DNA of 13,810 nucleotides, taken from the NCBI GenBank assembly GCA_020444165.1, contig JAHLLK010000107.1:1-13810 (forward strand), written 5' to 3'. Position numbers and translations under genes: made by a program. Positions within the stretch are counted from its first letter, which is position 1. Every line of letters begins with the position of its first letter. The notes beneath the pieces were generated by a model. That model worked only from the letters and a program-made list of their open reading frames with translations. It did not search any database and was not told the DNA's origin. The stretch comes from Deltaproteobacteria bacterium. Its GTDB lineage: Bacteria > Desulfobacterota > Desulfarculia > Desulfarculales > Desulfarculaceae. Positions 1-6,710 of the stretch are shown here, one piece after another.

Positions 1-329
1 TGATCTTCCTGGTGGGCTTCGTGCTGGACTTCATCGAGATCACCTTCATCCACGTACCGGTACTGGTGCCCATCCTGATCCAGGACTTCCATTTCGACCC
101 GGTATGGGTCTGCATCCTCTTGGCGGTGAACCTCCAAACCTCGTTCATGACCCCACCCTTTGGATTTTCCCTGTTCTATCTCAAGGCCGTAACGCCCCCA
201 GAGGTGCAAACCGGGCACATCTACCGGGGCATCATCCCGTTTGTGGCCTTCCAATTGTTGGGGCTGTTGATCGTGGCCCTATGGCCCGAGCTGGCCACCT
301 ACCTGCCCAAGGTGGTCTACACCAACTAA
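1..329 (+). CDS. dctM: TRAP transporter large permease, DctM family (C-terminal end only)
   Basis: This is the last ~108 codons of a gene that begins before the window; the reading frame starts at base 3 and stops with TAA at 327-329. The product is the large (M) membrane subunit of a tripartite ATP-independent periplasmic transporter, which carries organic acids across the inner membrane using an ion gradient. Visible support is hydrophobic helical sequence with typical DctM C-terminal features: FVLDFIEITFIHVPVLVPIL, then the MTPPFGFSLFYLKAV segment, then a final membrane helix (IIPFVAFQLLGLLIVALWP) and a short tail. The receptor gene follows 202 bp downstream on the same strand, so both subunits probably belong to one operon. 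The order M then P differs from the common P-Q-M order. The family call is safe; the substrate cannot be read from this fragment. Confidence 0.93.
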   Translation, partial: IFLVGFVLDFIEITFIHVPVLVPILIQDFHFDPVWVCILLAVNLQTSFMTPPFGFSLFYLKAVTPPEVQTGHIYRGIIPFVAFQLLGLLIVALWPELATYLPKVVYTN

Positions 330-463
330 CCGGCGCATAGCCGCTAACCGGAGAGGTTGGAACATCGGTCTCTTAGCTAAATGGACTTCCATTCCCGGCA
401 TTGCCGCGCGGGCCCAGGGGTTGGCGCGCGGGGCCGCCGGGTGGCAGGGGGTTTTGTCTGGTC

Positions 464-501
464 AAGGGCCGGAGCCGGCGTGAGCCTGGGTTCCGGCCCT
501 T
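464..501 (+). repeat. Intercistronic hairpin between dctM and dctP
   Basis: A perfect 10-bp inverted repeat (AAGGGCCGGA at 464-473, TCCGGCCCTT at 492-501) can extend inward by a G-U pair and two C-G pairs, leaving a loop of about 12 nt. No T-run follows (GTCGCTTTG), so it is not a clean intrinsic terminator. A stem between permease and receptor genes could stabilise the receptor mRNA or attenuate read-through, giving different receptor and permease levels. The structure is seen; the role is inferred. Confidence 0.5.
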
Positions 502-531
502 GTCGCTTTGCAACCCAAGGGAGGTTAAGGC

Positions 532-1638
532 ATGAAAAGACGTGATTTCCTGAAGAAGGCCGGCACCACCGCCGCGGTGGCCACGGCGGCCACTGTGGTG
601 AATGCACCGTTCGTGCATGCCGCCAAGGAAAAGAAGATCAAGTGGAAAATGGTGACCACCTGGGCGCCCAAGGCTCCATACCTGCAAACCGGCGCCGAGC
701 GTTTCGCCGACCGGGTCAAGGAGCTAACGGGCGGCAAATTCGAGATCCGCGTCTATGCCGGCGGCGAGCTGGTGCCCAACTTGGAGACCTTCCAGGCGGT
801 TTCCACCGGGCAGGTGGAGGCGGGGTCCGGCGCCTCCTATTATCAGGCGGGCAAGGAGCCGGCGGCGCAGTGGTTCGCGGCCGTACCTTTCGGCTTGAAC
901 GCCCAGGGCATGGGCGCCTGGCTGTGGGCGGGCAACGGCCTGAAGCTTTGGGAAGAGACCTATGCTCCCTTTGGCGTGATCCCGCGGCCCTGCGGCAACA
1001 CCGGCGTGCAGATGGGCGGCTGGTTCAACAAGGAGATCAACAGCATCGATGACTTCAAGGGCCTGAAGATGCGCATCCCCGGCCTGGGCGGCAAGGTCGT
1101 GGCCAAAGCCGGCGGCACGGTGGTGCTCTTGGCCGGCGCGGAGATCTTCACCAGCCTGGAACGTGGCGTCATCGACGCCACTGAGTGGGTAGGCCCGCTC
1201 TTGGACAGCCTCAAGGGCTTCTACAAGGTCGCCAAGTATTATTACTACCCCGGCTGGCACGAGCCCGGCACGGTTTTGGAGAACATTTTCAACAAGAAGG
1301 CCTATGAGGCGCTGCCCAAGGAGTACCAGACCGTCCTGGACGTGGCCACCTATGAGACTTGGCCCTGGATGCTCTCGGGCTTCGAGGCCGACAACGGCGC
1401 GGCCCTGGAGGAGCTGATCACCAAGCACGGGGTGAAGCTGGTGCGTTTCCCGGAAACGGTGATGGACTCCCTGAGCAAACTTTCGGCCGAGGTGCTGGAA
1501 GAAGAGGCGGCCAAGAGCCCCATGGCCAAGAAGGTCAACGAAGACTTCAAGGCCTTCAAGGTGCAAGTCGGCAGGTGGGGCGAGGTCTCCGAGAAGGCCT
1601 ACTACGACCTCATCATGGCGAAGTACAAGTTGAGTTAA
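532..1638 (+). CDS. dctP: TRAP transporter substrate-binding protein (DctP/TakP-like), Tat-exported
   Basis: This 368-residue protein is the periplasmic receptor that captures an organic anion and delivers it to the TRAP permease encoded just upstream. It starts at ATG 532 with GGGAGG a few bases before. Residues 1-30 form a signal peptide with a twin-arginine motif (KRRDFLK at 2-8) and a likely cleavage site after VHA (28-30), so export of the folded protein by Tat is predicted. Family landmarks are the segment around G155-N156-T157, R181 in GLKMRIPG (the conserved ligand-anchoring arginine of TRAP receptors), E218-W219 in ATEWVGP and the YYYYPGWHEPG stretch. The last three resemble the 2-oxo-acid receptor TakP more than the C4-dicarboxylate receptor DctP. 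The 2-oxo or small organic acid assignment is inference. The gene ends in a strong terminator. Confidence 0.93.
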   Translation: MKRRDFLKKAGTTAAVATAATVVNAPFVHAAKEKKIKWKMVTTWAPKAPYLQTGAERFADRVKELTGGKFEIRVYAGGELVPNLETFQAVSTGQVEAGSGASYYQAGKEPAAQWFAAVPFGLNAQGMGAWLWAGNGLKLWEETYAPFGVIPRPCGNTGVQMGGWFNKEINSIDDFKGLKMRIPGLGGKVVAKAGGTVVLLAGAEIFTSLERGVIDATEWVGPLLDSLKGFYKVAKYYYYPGWHEPGTVLENIFNKKAYEALPKEYQTVLDVATYETWPWMLSGFEADNGAALEELITKHGVKLVRFPETVMDSLSKLSAEVLEEEAAKSPMAKKVNEDFKAFKVQVGRWGEVSEKAYYDLIMAKYKLS

Positions 1639-1656
1639 ACGGTTCCCGGCCAGGCT

Positions 1657-1678
1657 CGGGCTCCCGGGCCGGAGCCCG
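1657..1678 (+). repeat. GC-rich hairpin just after the dctP stop codon
   Basis: An 8-bp perfect stem (CGGGCTCC at 1657-1664 and GGAGCCCG at 1671-1678) with a 6-nt loop starts 18 nt after the dctP stop codon and precedes the stronger terminator hairpin. It could protect the 3' end of the mRNA. No T-run follows it. Confidence 0.4.
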
Positions 1679-1697
1679 GCCCAATCCTTGTTTAGCC

Positions 1698-1731
1698 CCG
1701 CCGGGGCGGTTGCGGCCGCCCCGGCGGTTTT
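1698..1731 (+). terminator. Rho-independent terminator of the TRAP operon
   Basis: A perfect 12-bp GC-only stem (CCGCCGGGGCGG at 1698-1709, CCGCCCCGGCGG at 1716-1727) with a 6-nt loop is followed directly by TTTT (1728-1731). It sits about 60 nt after the dctP stop codon and is the clearest intrinsic terminator in the window. It separates the transporter genes from the kinase-regulator operon. Confidence 0.85.
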
Positions 1732-2106
1732 GGGAGAGCCCGGCGGCTGGTGATAAGGAGGAGATCACCGCTCCCAGAGGGGGACGGCGAAGTCAGCCCG
1801 GCCGCGCCCCCATCCCGGCCCGGGGGAGCGGCAGACGGGCCGCCCCAGTCCTCCCGTGCGCGGAAACCGGATTCCCAGGCCCGCCAGGCTCATTTCAGGC
1901 ATCATTTGGAAGTGTTGGGCCGATGTTGCTTTTGGAAAAAAAATCCACCCAGGCCGGGCGCCTCTTGGTACACTTCTCCTGTATCACCGGGACCAAACCG
2001 GCCAACTCTGTCCCCCCAACCCGCTCCGGCTCGCTCCCGGGCGCGGTCCGCTCCGCCGCAGTTGTCTATTAATAGCTAAAGCTGTATTGAGTCTTACCGA
2101 GGCCGT
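1732..2106. other. Intergenic region between TRAP operon and sensor kinase; no gene seen
   Basis: Open frames cross this stretch but carry no recognisable domain and look like products of high GC. Most of it is GC-rich; the exceptions are a run of eight A at 1938-1945 and an AT-rich strip at about 2061-2098 just ahead of the kinase gene, where a promoter is most likely. No sigma-54 -24/-12 element with correct spacing was found here. Confidence 0.6.
2062..2090 (+). promoter_or_regulatory. Weak candidate sigma-70 promoter for the kinase-regulator operon
   Basis: TTGTCT (2062-2067) and TATTGA (2085-2090) are separated by 17 bp, inside the only AT-rich strip before the gene. The -10 matches consensus at only three positions. 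A perfect 10-bp palindrome, CTATTAATAG (2066-2075), overlaps the spacer and could be an operator. Transcription would begin very close to the ATG at 2107, leaving a short leader. Confidence 0.3.
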
Positions 2107-4518
2107 ATGCTGTTCCGCCGTTCCAGTGCCCCTCGCGCAAGGTTCGCCTTGCCCGGCCCCCGGCGTTCTCCCCCGGTCCCGGCAGGTTGCCGCCGCCTCT
2201 TTCACAATCTTTTATCATCCTTGCCCATAGCGGCCTTCCTGCTGGCTTCCGAAACCGAACGCATCAGGGATGCCAATCCCGCAGCTTGCCGGCTCTATGG
2301 CCGCCCCCGCGGTGAGCTGACCCGGCTCTCCTGGACCCAGCTGGCCTCGCACCAACCGGGCTCAGCGGACGCCCGCCCCGCCGGCCCCACCACGGAACTG
2401 GTCATTCACCGGTTGGCCGATGGAGCGCTCCGGCCCATGGTGGTGCACCGCCGCCCTTGGCGGCTGGGCCGGGAGCCGGGCTGGCTGGTTCTGGTACACC
2501 AAGCCGCCGGAGGGGCAGGGGCGGCCGACTTCCCCGCCGGTTCCCCCGGCCGCTTCGCCGACGAAGCAGGTTTTGGCGAGCAGGTGTGGAGCCTTTTGGC
2601 CGACGGCTTGGGCCAGGCGTATAGCCAGGCCTCGCCCTTGAAGCCGGAAGTGGAGCGTTTTTCCTCCGGGCTGGACCGGTTTTGGGAGGACTCCCCCGGG
2701 GAGCTGGACGCGGGGCCCGGCGGCTTTGGCGAGGCAGGGCTCTTGGCGGAACGTGCGTCAGGCCCCAGCCTCCTGCCCGACGCTCCACGGCACGGGCGGC
2801 CCGTCTTACGGGAGGACCGGGCGGCCCAGCCCGGCGGTGGGGTGTGGGCGGGGAGAGAGGTCCGCCTGCCCCCGGCCTCTGACCTGGGGGCCGCGTCCCC
2901 GGCGACGGAAATGGGCCCGGAGTCCACCGCCTGGCAGGAGGGCCAGGAAGCGGCCTGGCTGTGGCCCGCGGTGCTGGAAGACCCTGGCAGCCCTCTGTTG
3001 GTCACCGACGGGGACGGAGTAATCACGGCCTGGGGCGGCGGGGTCGGCCGCCTGTTGGGATATCCCGCGGACCAGGTGGTGGGCCGCAAACTGGATGCTC
3101 TTTTCCCCGCCAATCAGCGGCGGCAGATCGCCCAGGTTTACCGGCGGCTGCAAGGCCTCACCGAAAGCCTACGCCTGGAGCTCCCGGGGCGGACCCTGGA
3201 CAACCGCGTCAGGCAATTGGCCCTGAGCTTCTCGCGGCTGCGACAAGGCCAGCTCATCCTGGTCCACCTCACCACCTGCACCCCGAGTTCCCGCAAGCCC
3301 CCGCCACCCTGCCCGGACTCGCCGGAGGAGGAAGCGGAGAACCGCCACGCGCAGAAGATGGAGGCCTTGGGCACCTTGGCCGGCAGCATCGCCCACGACT
3401 TCAATAATCTCCTGGGCAGCATGATCGGCTTCACCGAGATGGCCCAGGATGACGTGCGCCACGACGACCCGAGCGGCGCCCTGGAGAATCTGGCCGAGGT
3501 GCTGGCCGCGGGCCGGCGGGCCCGCGACCTCATCAACCAGATTCTCACCTTCAGCCGCCGGTCCAAGCAGAAGAAGGTGTTGGTGCCGCTCCGGCGGGTG
3601 GTGCAGGAGACCATGAAGTTCCTGCGGGCCTCCTCGCCCAGCACCATCGAGTTCCGCCAACGGCTGGGGGCGTCCGACCGGCTGGTCCTGGGCGACCCGG
3701 GCCAGCTCCAGCAACTGGTCATGAACTTGGGGGCCAATGCGGTGCACGCCATGCAACTTGGCGGCGGCGAACTTACCTTGACCCTGGAGCCGGTGACGCT
3801 GCCCCAAACCAGCGCCGCGGAGGCCCTGGAAGCCGAGGCGCGGGAGTACCTGCTGCTCACCATCATGGACACCGGCAGCGGCATCCCTCCGGAGTTGTTG
3901 GACAAAATATTCGATCCCTTTTTCAGCACCAAGAAGCGGGGCGAGGGTACTGGCCTGGGTTTGTCCGTGGCCCACGGCATCGCCAAAAGTCACGGCGGCA
4001 GCATCAAAGTGCACAGCACCCCGGGAGCCGGTACCATTTTCGAGGTGTACCTGCCGGTGTTCGGGCACGGTGAGCTGCCGGAACCGGCCGAGAGAACGGA
4101 AATCCCCAAGGGAGAGGGCCGGATTCTCCTGGTGGATGACGACGCCCAGCTTTTGGCGGCCTGCCAAGCCATGTTAAGCTCCCTGGGTTATCAGGTGCGG
4201 GCTGTGAATGACTCGGCCGAGGCTCTGCGGGCCTTTTGGCGCAAGGGACAGGAGTTCGACTTGGTGCTGGCGGATCAGACCATGCCGCACATCACCGGCC
4301 TGGAACTGGCGGAGGAGATCTTGGGTCTGGACCCCACCTTTCCGGTGGTGCTGATGACCGGGTATCCGGACCAGGCCTTTTACGATAGGGCCGCCAGGCT
4401 GGGGGTGGAGGAATGTGTGGTCAAACCTTTGGAGCGGGCCGATCTGGCCCAGGTGGTCCGGCGGGCCCTCACGGCCTCGGAAACTCGCCGGCAGCCAGGC
4501 CTGAGCACGCGGGAGTAG
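2107..4518 (+). CDS. Soluble hybrid sensor histidine kinase (PAS-PAS-HisKA-HATPase-REC)
   Basis: This 803-residue protein autophosphorylates on histidine and passes the phosphate to its own receiver and/or the next gene's regulator. Domains in order are: a PAS-like domain (~31-133); a Gly/Pro/Ala-rich linker of ~150 residues with no recognisable fold; a second PAS (~289-395, starting VLEDPGSPLLVTDGDG); HisKA with phospho-acceptor H430 in IAHDFNN; HATPase_c with N-box N540/N544, G1 motif D588-T-G-S-G and GTGLGLS from G614; and a receiver (~672-790) with acidic pocket D677-D679, phospho-acceptor D723 in ADQTMP, T751 and K773-P. No transmembrane helix is visible, so a cytoplasmic signal is likely. 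ATG 2107 has only a weak GAGG upstream. Position beside the TRAP genes suggests, but does not show, sensing of the transported acid. Confidence 0.92.
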   Translation: MLFRRSSAPRARFALPGPRRSPPVPAGCRRLFHNLLSSLPIAAFLLASETERIRDANPAACRLYGRPRGELTRLSWTQLASHQPGSADARPAGPTTELVIHRLADGALRPMVVHRRPWRLGREPGWLVLVHQAAGGAGAADFPAGSPGRFADEAGFGEQVWSLLADGLGQAYSQASPLKPEVERFSSGLDRFWEDSPGELDAGPGGFGEAGLLAERASGPSLLPDAPRHGRPVLREDRAAQPGGGVWAGREVRLPPASDLGAASPATEMGPESTAWQEGQEAAWLWPAVLEDPGSPLLVTDGDGVITAWGGGVGRLLGYPADQVVGRKLDALFPANQRRQIAQVYRRLQGLTESLRLELPGRTLDNRVRQLALSFSRLRQGQLILVHLTTCTPSSRKPPPPCPDSPEEEAENRHAQKMEALGTLAGSIAHDFNNLLGSMIGFTEMAQDDVRHDDPSGALENLAEVLAAGRRARDLINQILTFSRRSKQKKVLVPLRRVVQETMKFLRASSPSTIEFRQRLGASDRLVLGDPGQLQQLVMNLGANAVHAMQLGGGELTLTLEPVTLPQTSAAEALEAEAREYLLLTIMDTGSGIPPELLDKIFDPFFSTKKRGEGTGLGLSVAHGIAKSHGGSIKVHSTPGAGTIFEVYLPVFGHGELPEPAERTEIPKGEGRILLVDDDAQLLAACQAMLSSLGYQVRAVNDSAEALRAFWRKGQEFDLVLADQTMPHITGLELAEEILGLDPTFPVVLMTGYPDQAFYDRAARLGVEECVVKPLERADLAQVVRRALTASETRRQPGLSTRE

Positions 4519-4519
4519 C

Positions 4520-5929
4520 ATGGCGCGGGTTTTAATAGTTGATGACGACGAGCAGATGTGCCGCCTCTTGGCCAAAAAAATCAACCGTATGGGGCATGAG
4601 GCCGAGTATGTGATGACCCTGGGGCAGGTGCTGCCCGCCGCGGAACAAGTTTTGCCGGACGTGGCCTTCATGGATGTGTTCATGCCCGACGGCAATGGGC
4701 TGGAGATGTTGGCCGCCCTGCGCAACTGCCCTTCGGAGCCCGAGGTCATCATCATCACCGGCATGGGCGACCCCGACGGGGCGGAAAAGGCCATCAAAAG
4801 CGGGGCCTGGGACTACGTGGAAAAAGGGGCCTCCCTGGAGGACCTGGTGCTGCCCCTGACCCGGGCCCTGCAATACCGCCAGGAAAAGCTGGCCTCGCGC
4901 CCCCTGGTGGCCCTCAAGCGGGAGGGCATCGTGGGCAACAGCGCCTCCATGCAGGCCTGCCTGGATCTCCTGGCCCAGGCAGCGGCCTGTGACGCCAACG
5001 TGCTCATCTCGGGCGAGACCGGCACGGGCAAGGAGCTGTTCGCCATGGCCCTGCACCAGAACAGCGCCCGGACCGGCCGCAAATTCGTGGTGGTGGACTG
5101 CGCGGCCTTGCCGGAGACCCTGGTGGAGAGCCTGCTCTTTGGGCACGAGAAGGGCTCCTTTACCGGGGCGGATCAGACCCGCCAGGGCTTGGTGGCCCAG
5201 GCCCACGGCGGGACCCTGTTCCTGGACGAGGTGGGCGAGCTGCCCCTCAGCATGCAGAAGAGTTTTCTCCGGGTGCTGCAAGAACGTCGTTTTCGGCCGG
5301 TGGGCGGGCAGACCGAAATCCACAGCGATTTCCGCTTGGTGGCCGCTACCAACCGCGATCTGGACCTCATGGCCGCCCAGGGCGGCTTCCGCTCGGACCT
5401 CCTGTTCCGCTTGCGGGCCCTGCAGATCGACCTGCCCCCCCTGCGGGAGCGCCGCGAAGACATCAAGGAGATGGCCCTGTTCCAACTGGCCCGGCTCTGC
5501 GAACGCTACGGCACCGAGGTCAAGGGCTTCACGCCCGATTTCCTGCAGGGGCTCTTGCCCTATTCCTGGCCGGGTAATGTACGGGAGCTGATCGCGGTGA
5601 TCGAGCACGCCATCGCCGCGGCCGGCGCCTCGCCCACCTTGTTCCGCTGCCATCTGCCGGAAAAGATGCGCATCGACCTGGCCCGCTCCGCGGTGAGCAC
5701 CACCACCCGCAAACCCGAGCCCCTGCCCTCGGAGGCGGCTACTCCCGTCACCTTGCCGCCCTTGAAGGAGTTGGTCAAGGCGGAGACCCAGCGTTTGGAG
5801 CTGTGGTACCTGAAGGAACTTTTGGAAAGAGTAGGCGGCAGCCTGGAGGAGTGTTGCCGGGTATCGGGCTTATGTCGCAGTGTTCTTTATGAAAAGCTTC
5901 GCCAGCACGGACTCCGCCGCCTGAACTGA
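4520..5929 (+). CDS. NtrC-class sigma-54 activator (REC-AAA+-HTH response regulator)
   Basis: This 469-residue cytoplasmic regulator is phosphorylated by a histidine kinase and uses ATP to open sigma-54 promoters. The receiver (~1-120) has phospho-acceptor D52 in FMDVFMP and K102, followed by Gly rather than the usual Pro. The AAA+ domain (~140-380) has Walker A G-E-T-G-T-G-K (165-171), the sigma-54 contact loop GSFTGA (212-217; Ser replaces the common Ala), Walker B FLDE (234-237), and the ATNRDL and LPPLRERREDI segments. The C-terminal ~55 residues form a Fis-like helix-turn-helix (GGSLEECCRVSGLCRSVLYEKL) that is divergent and carries three cysteines. ATG 4520 begins 1 nt after the kinase stop codon, with GGGAG upstream, so the pair is translationally coupled. 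A sigma-54 promoter and two dyads directly downstream are the obvious candidate targets. Confidence 0.94.
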   Translation: MARVLIVDDDEQMCRLLAKKINRMGHEAEYVMTLGQVLPAAEQVLPDVAFMDVFMPDGNGLEMLAALRNCPSEPEVIIITGMGDPDGAEKAIKSGAWDYVEKGASLEDLVLPLTRALQYRQEKLASRPLVALKREGIVGNSASMQACLDLLAQAAACDANVLISGETGTGKELFAMALHQNSARTGRKFVVVDCAALPETLVESLLFGHEKGSFTGADQTRQGLVAQAHGGTLFLDEVGELPLSMQKSFLRVLQERRFRPVGGQTEIHSDFRLVAATNRDLDLMAAQGGFRSDLLFRLRALQIDLPPLRERREDIKEMALFQLARLCERYGTEVKGFTPDFLQGLLPYSWPGNVRELIAVIEHAIAAAGASPTLFRCHLPEKMRIDLARSAVSTTTRKPEPLPSEAATPVTLPPLKELVKAETQRLELWYLKELLERVGGSLEECCRVSGLCRSVLYEKLRQHGLRRLN

Positions 5930-5933
5930 TCTG

Positions 5934-5977
5934 TCCGGGTTTTCCGGATGGTGGCGTTCTATTCCGGTTTTTTCGGA
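5934..5977 (+). promoter_or_regulatory. Paired dyads, candidate upstream activator sites for the adjacent regulator
   Basis: Two 15-bp elements, TCCGGGTTTTCCGGA (5934-5948) and TCCGGTTTTTTCGGA (5963-5977), match at 13 of 15 positions and are each an inverted repeat. Their starts are 29 bp apart, close to three helical turns, so bound dimers would lie on nearly the same face. They lie roughly 175-205 bp upstream of the predicted start of the sigma-54 promoter, a usual distance for enhancer-binding activators. The symmetry and spacing are seen; binding by the neighbouring regulator is inferred. No other copy was noticed in the window. Confidence 0.5.
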
Positions 5978-6117
5978 CGAACGTCCTGATAATTTGGACA
6001 GCCCCCCTGTTTCCCACCAGGGCCACCGGCCATCACCTGCGCCCCAGTATGCTTTTTAGTCATACATTTTTAGGCACTTGCCGTTTTTCAGCTTATTTAT
6101 CAACAAAGATCATGGTT
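5978..6117. other. AT-rich spacer between candidate activator sites and sigma-54 promoter
   Basis: The stretch becomes clearly AT-rich after about 6045; the line 6061-6120 is near 35% GC, against well above 60% in the flanking genes. It includes T-runs and a small dyad, GTATG (6047-6051) with CATAC (6061-6065). Bendable DNA or an IHF site is common between enhancer and sigma-54 promoter. The segment TATCAA near 6098 matches only the first half of the IHF consensus, so no IHF site is claimed. Confidence 0.4.
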
Positions 6118-6133
6118 TGGCACCAGCCTTGCT
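6118..6133 (+). promoter_or_regulatory. Sigma-54 (RpoN) -24/-12 promoter
   Basis: TGGCAC (6118-6123), five bases (CAGCC), then TTGCT (6129-6133) reproduce the sigma-54 consensus TGGCAC-N5-TTGCW with exact GG-N10-GC spacing; flanking bases TT before and TT after also fit. A transcript would start near 6144 on the plus strand. It lies about 190 bp after the end of the sigma-54 activator gene and faces away from it, into the repeat region. Requirement for phosphorylated activator and ATP follows from the promoter class. Confidence 0.8.
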
Positions 6134-6220
6134 TTATAGCATGGCAAGACCTGGGCACAGGATAATCAGCCAGATTTCACAGCTTGCTCGGCGACCCCGG
6201 CTCAACAACGGCATCATCAA

Positions 6221-6530
6221 CTTGCTCGCACAACTGGTAACGACACCTAAGCTTTATCATCAAGTATCGGCATCTTGAATCTTCAGTGTGACTTTGCATC
6301 GGGATTTCGCATCTTGCTCGTACAACCGGCGGCATCAACAGGCAGCCACAACTAGCTTCGACAGCCAGGGTCCACAACGTGATCGACAGCGTGAAGGAAC
6401 AACCAGCTTAGTCATCATGCTCGCACAACGTGATCGCACAACTTGAAGGAACAACCAGCTTAGTCATCTTGCTCGTACAACGTGATCGGCAACTAGAGTC
6501 ATCAGCAGATTAGGCAACTTGCTCGCACAT
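6221..6530 (+). repeat. Dispersed CTTGCTCG(C/T)ACAAC motif
   Basis: A 13-14-nt motif recurs on the plus strand at 6221-6234, 6313-6326, 6416-6429 (CATGCTCGCACAAC), 6468-6481 and 6518-6530 (ending ACAT), with a more divergent copy at 6183 (CTTGCTCGGCGAC). Spacings are 92, 103, 52 and 50 nt, so the first two gaps are roughly double the 51-bp unit. This suggests an older, degenerate repeat array extending upstream of the three clear copies. It would be exposed repeatedly in the predicted RNA. Confidence 0.7.
6374..6526 (+). repeat. 51-bp tandem repeat, three copies
   Basis: Units begin at ACAACGTGATCG and lie at 6374-6424 (51 bp), 6425-6476 (52 bp) and 6477-6526 (50 bp). Copies 1 and 2 are nearly identical, sharing GTGATCG, TGAAGGAACAACCAGCTTAG and TCAT; copy 3 keeps both ends but its middle has diverged. 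Each unit ends in a (C)TTGCTCG(C/T)-like motif that runs into the next ACA. There are no unique spacers between short repeats, so this is a tandem or minisatellite-like repeat, not a CRISPR array. Confidence 0.85.
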
Positions 6531-6560
6531 CCTGCTTGACTGAGGTCGTGAGGTGAAGGG

Positions 6561-6686
6561 GGAGGCTCCAGCTTCGCCGCATCTCGAAAAAAGAAGGATT
6601 TTGGTCCCCCTCCGGGCGCATACACCCGGAACCCTCAACTGGCGACGCCCGGAGGGTGGCCCGAATCTTTCCGACTCCGAGCCTCC
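6561..6686 (+). repeat. Nested inverted repeats, possible structured RNA
   Basis: An outer pair, GGAGGCTC (6561-6568) with GAGCCTCC (6679-6686), encloses an inner perfect 11-bp stem, CCCTCCGGGCG (6608-6618) with CGCCCGGAGGG (6646-6656). The inner loop is 27 nt. Nesting without crossing is compatible with one folded domain. The 8-bp outer pair could arise by chance in GC-rich DNA; the inner one is more convincing. Confidence 0.45.
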
Positions 6687-6710
6687 ATCCCTGGCCCAGG
6701 TTCGGCAACC

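Noticed and set aside
442..458. Sigma-54 promoter before dctP (TGGCAG ... TTGT)
   Set aside because: The GG to G-T spacing is one base too long and the -12 element lacks the invariant GC.
1908..1935. Sigma-54 promoter before the kinase gene (TTGGGCC ... TTGCTTTT)
   Set aside because: The GG-GC spacing is 8-9 instead of 10, and sigma-54 tolerates little change in spacing.
1359..2072. Long plus-strand frame crossing the dctP end and the terminator
   Set aside because: It overlaps dctP in another frame, is Gly/Arg/Pro-rich as expected from shifted GC-rich codons, and runs through a strong intrinsic terminator.
5934..5977. Terminator of the kinase-regulator operon
   Set aside because: The stems are only 4-5 bp and the T-runs lie in the loops rather than after the stems. 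Paired binding sites are a better explanation.
6078..6278. Small plus-strand protein of 66 residues
   Set aside because: It overlaps the sigma-54 promoter and the start of the repeat motifs, has no domain, and has AT-rich codons unlike the neighbouring genes.
6374..6526. CRISPR array
   Set aside because: The repetition is of whole ~51-bp units head to tail; there are no unique spacers of constant length between short identical repeats and no cas genes.
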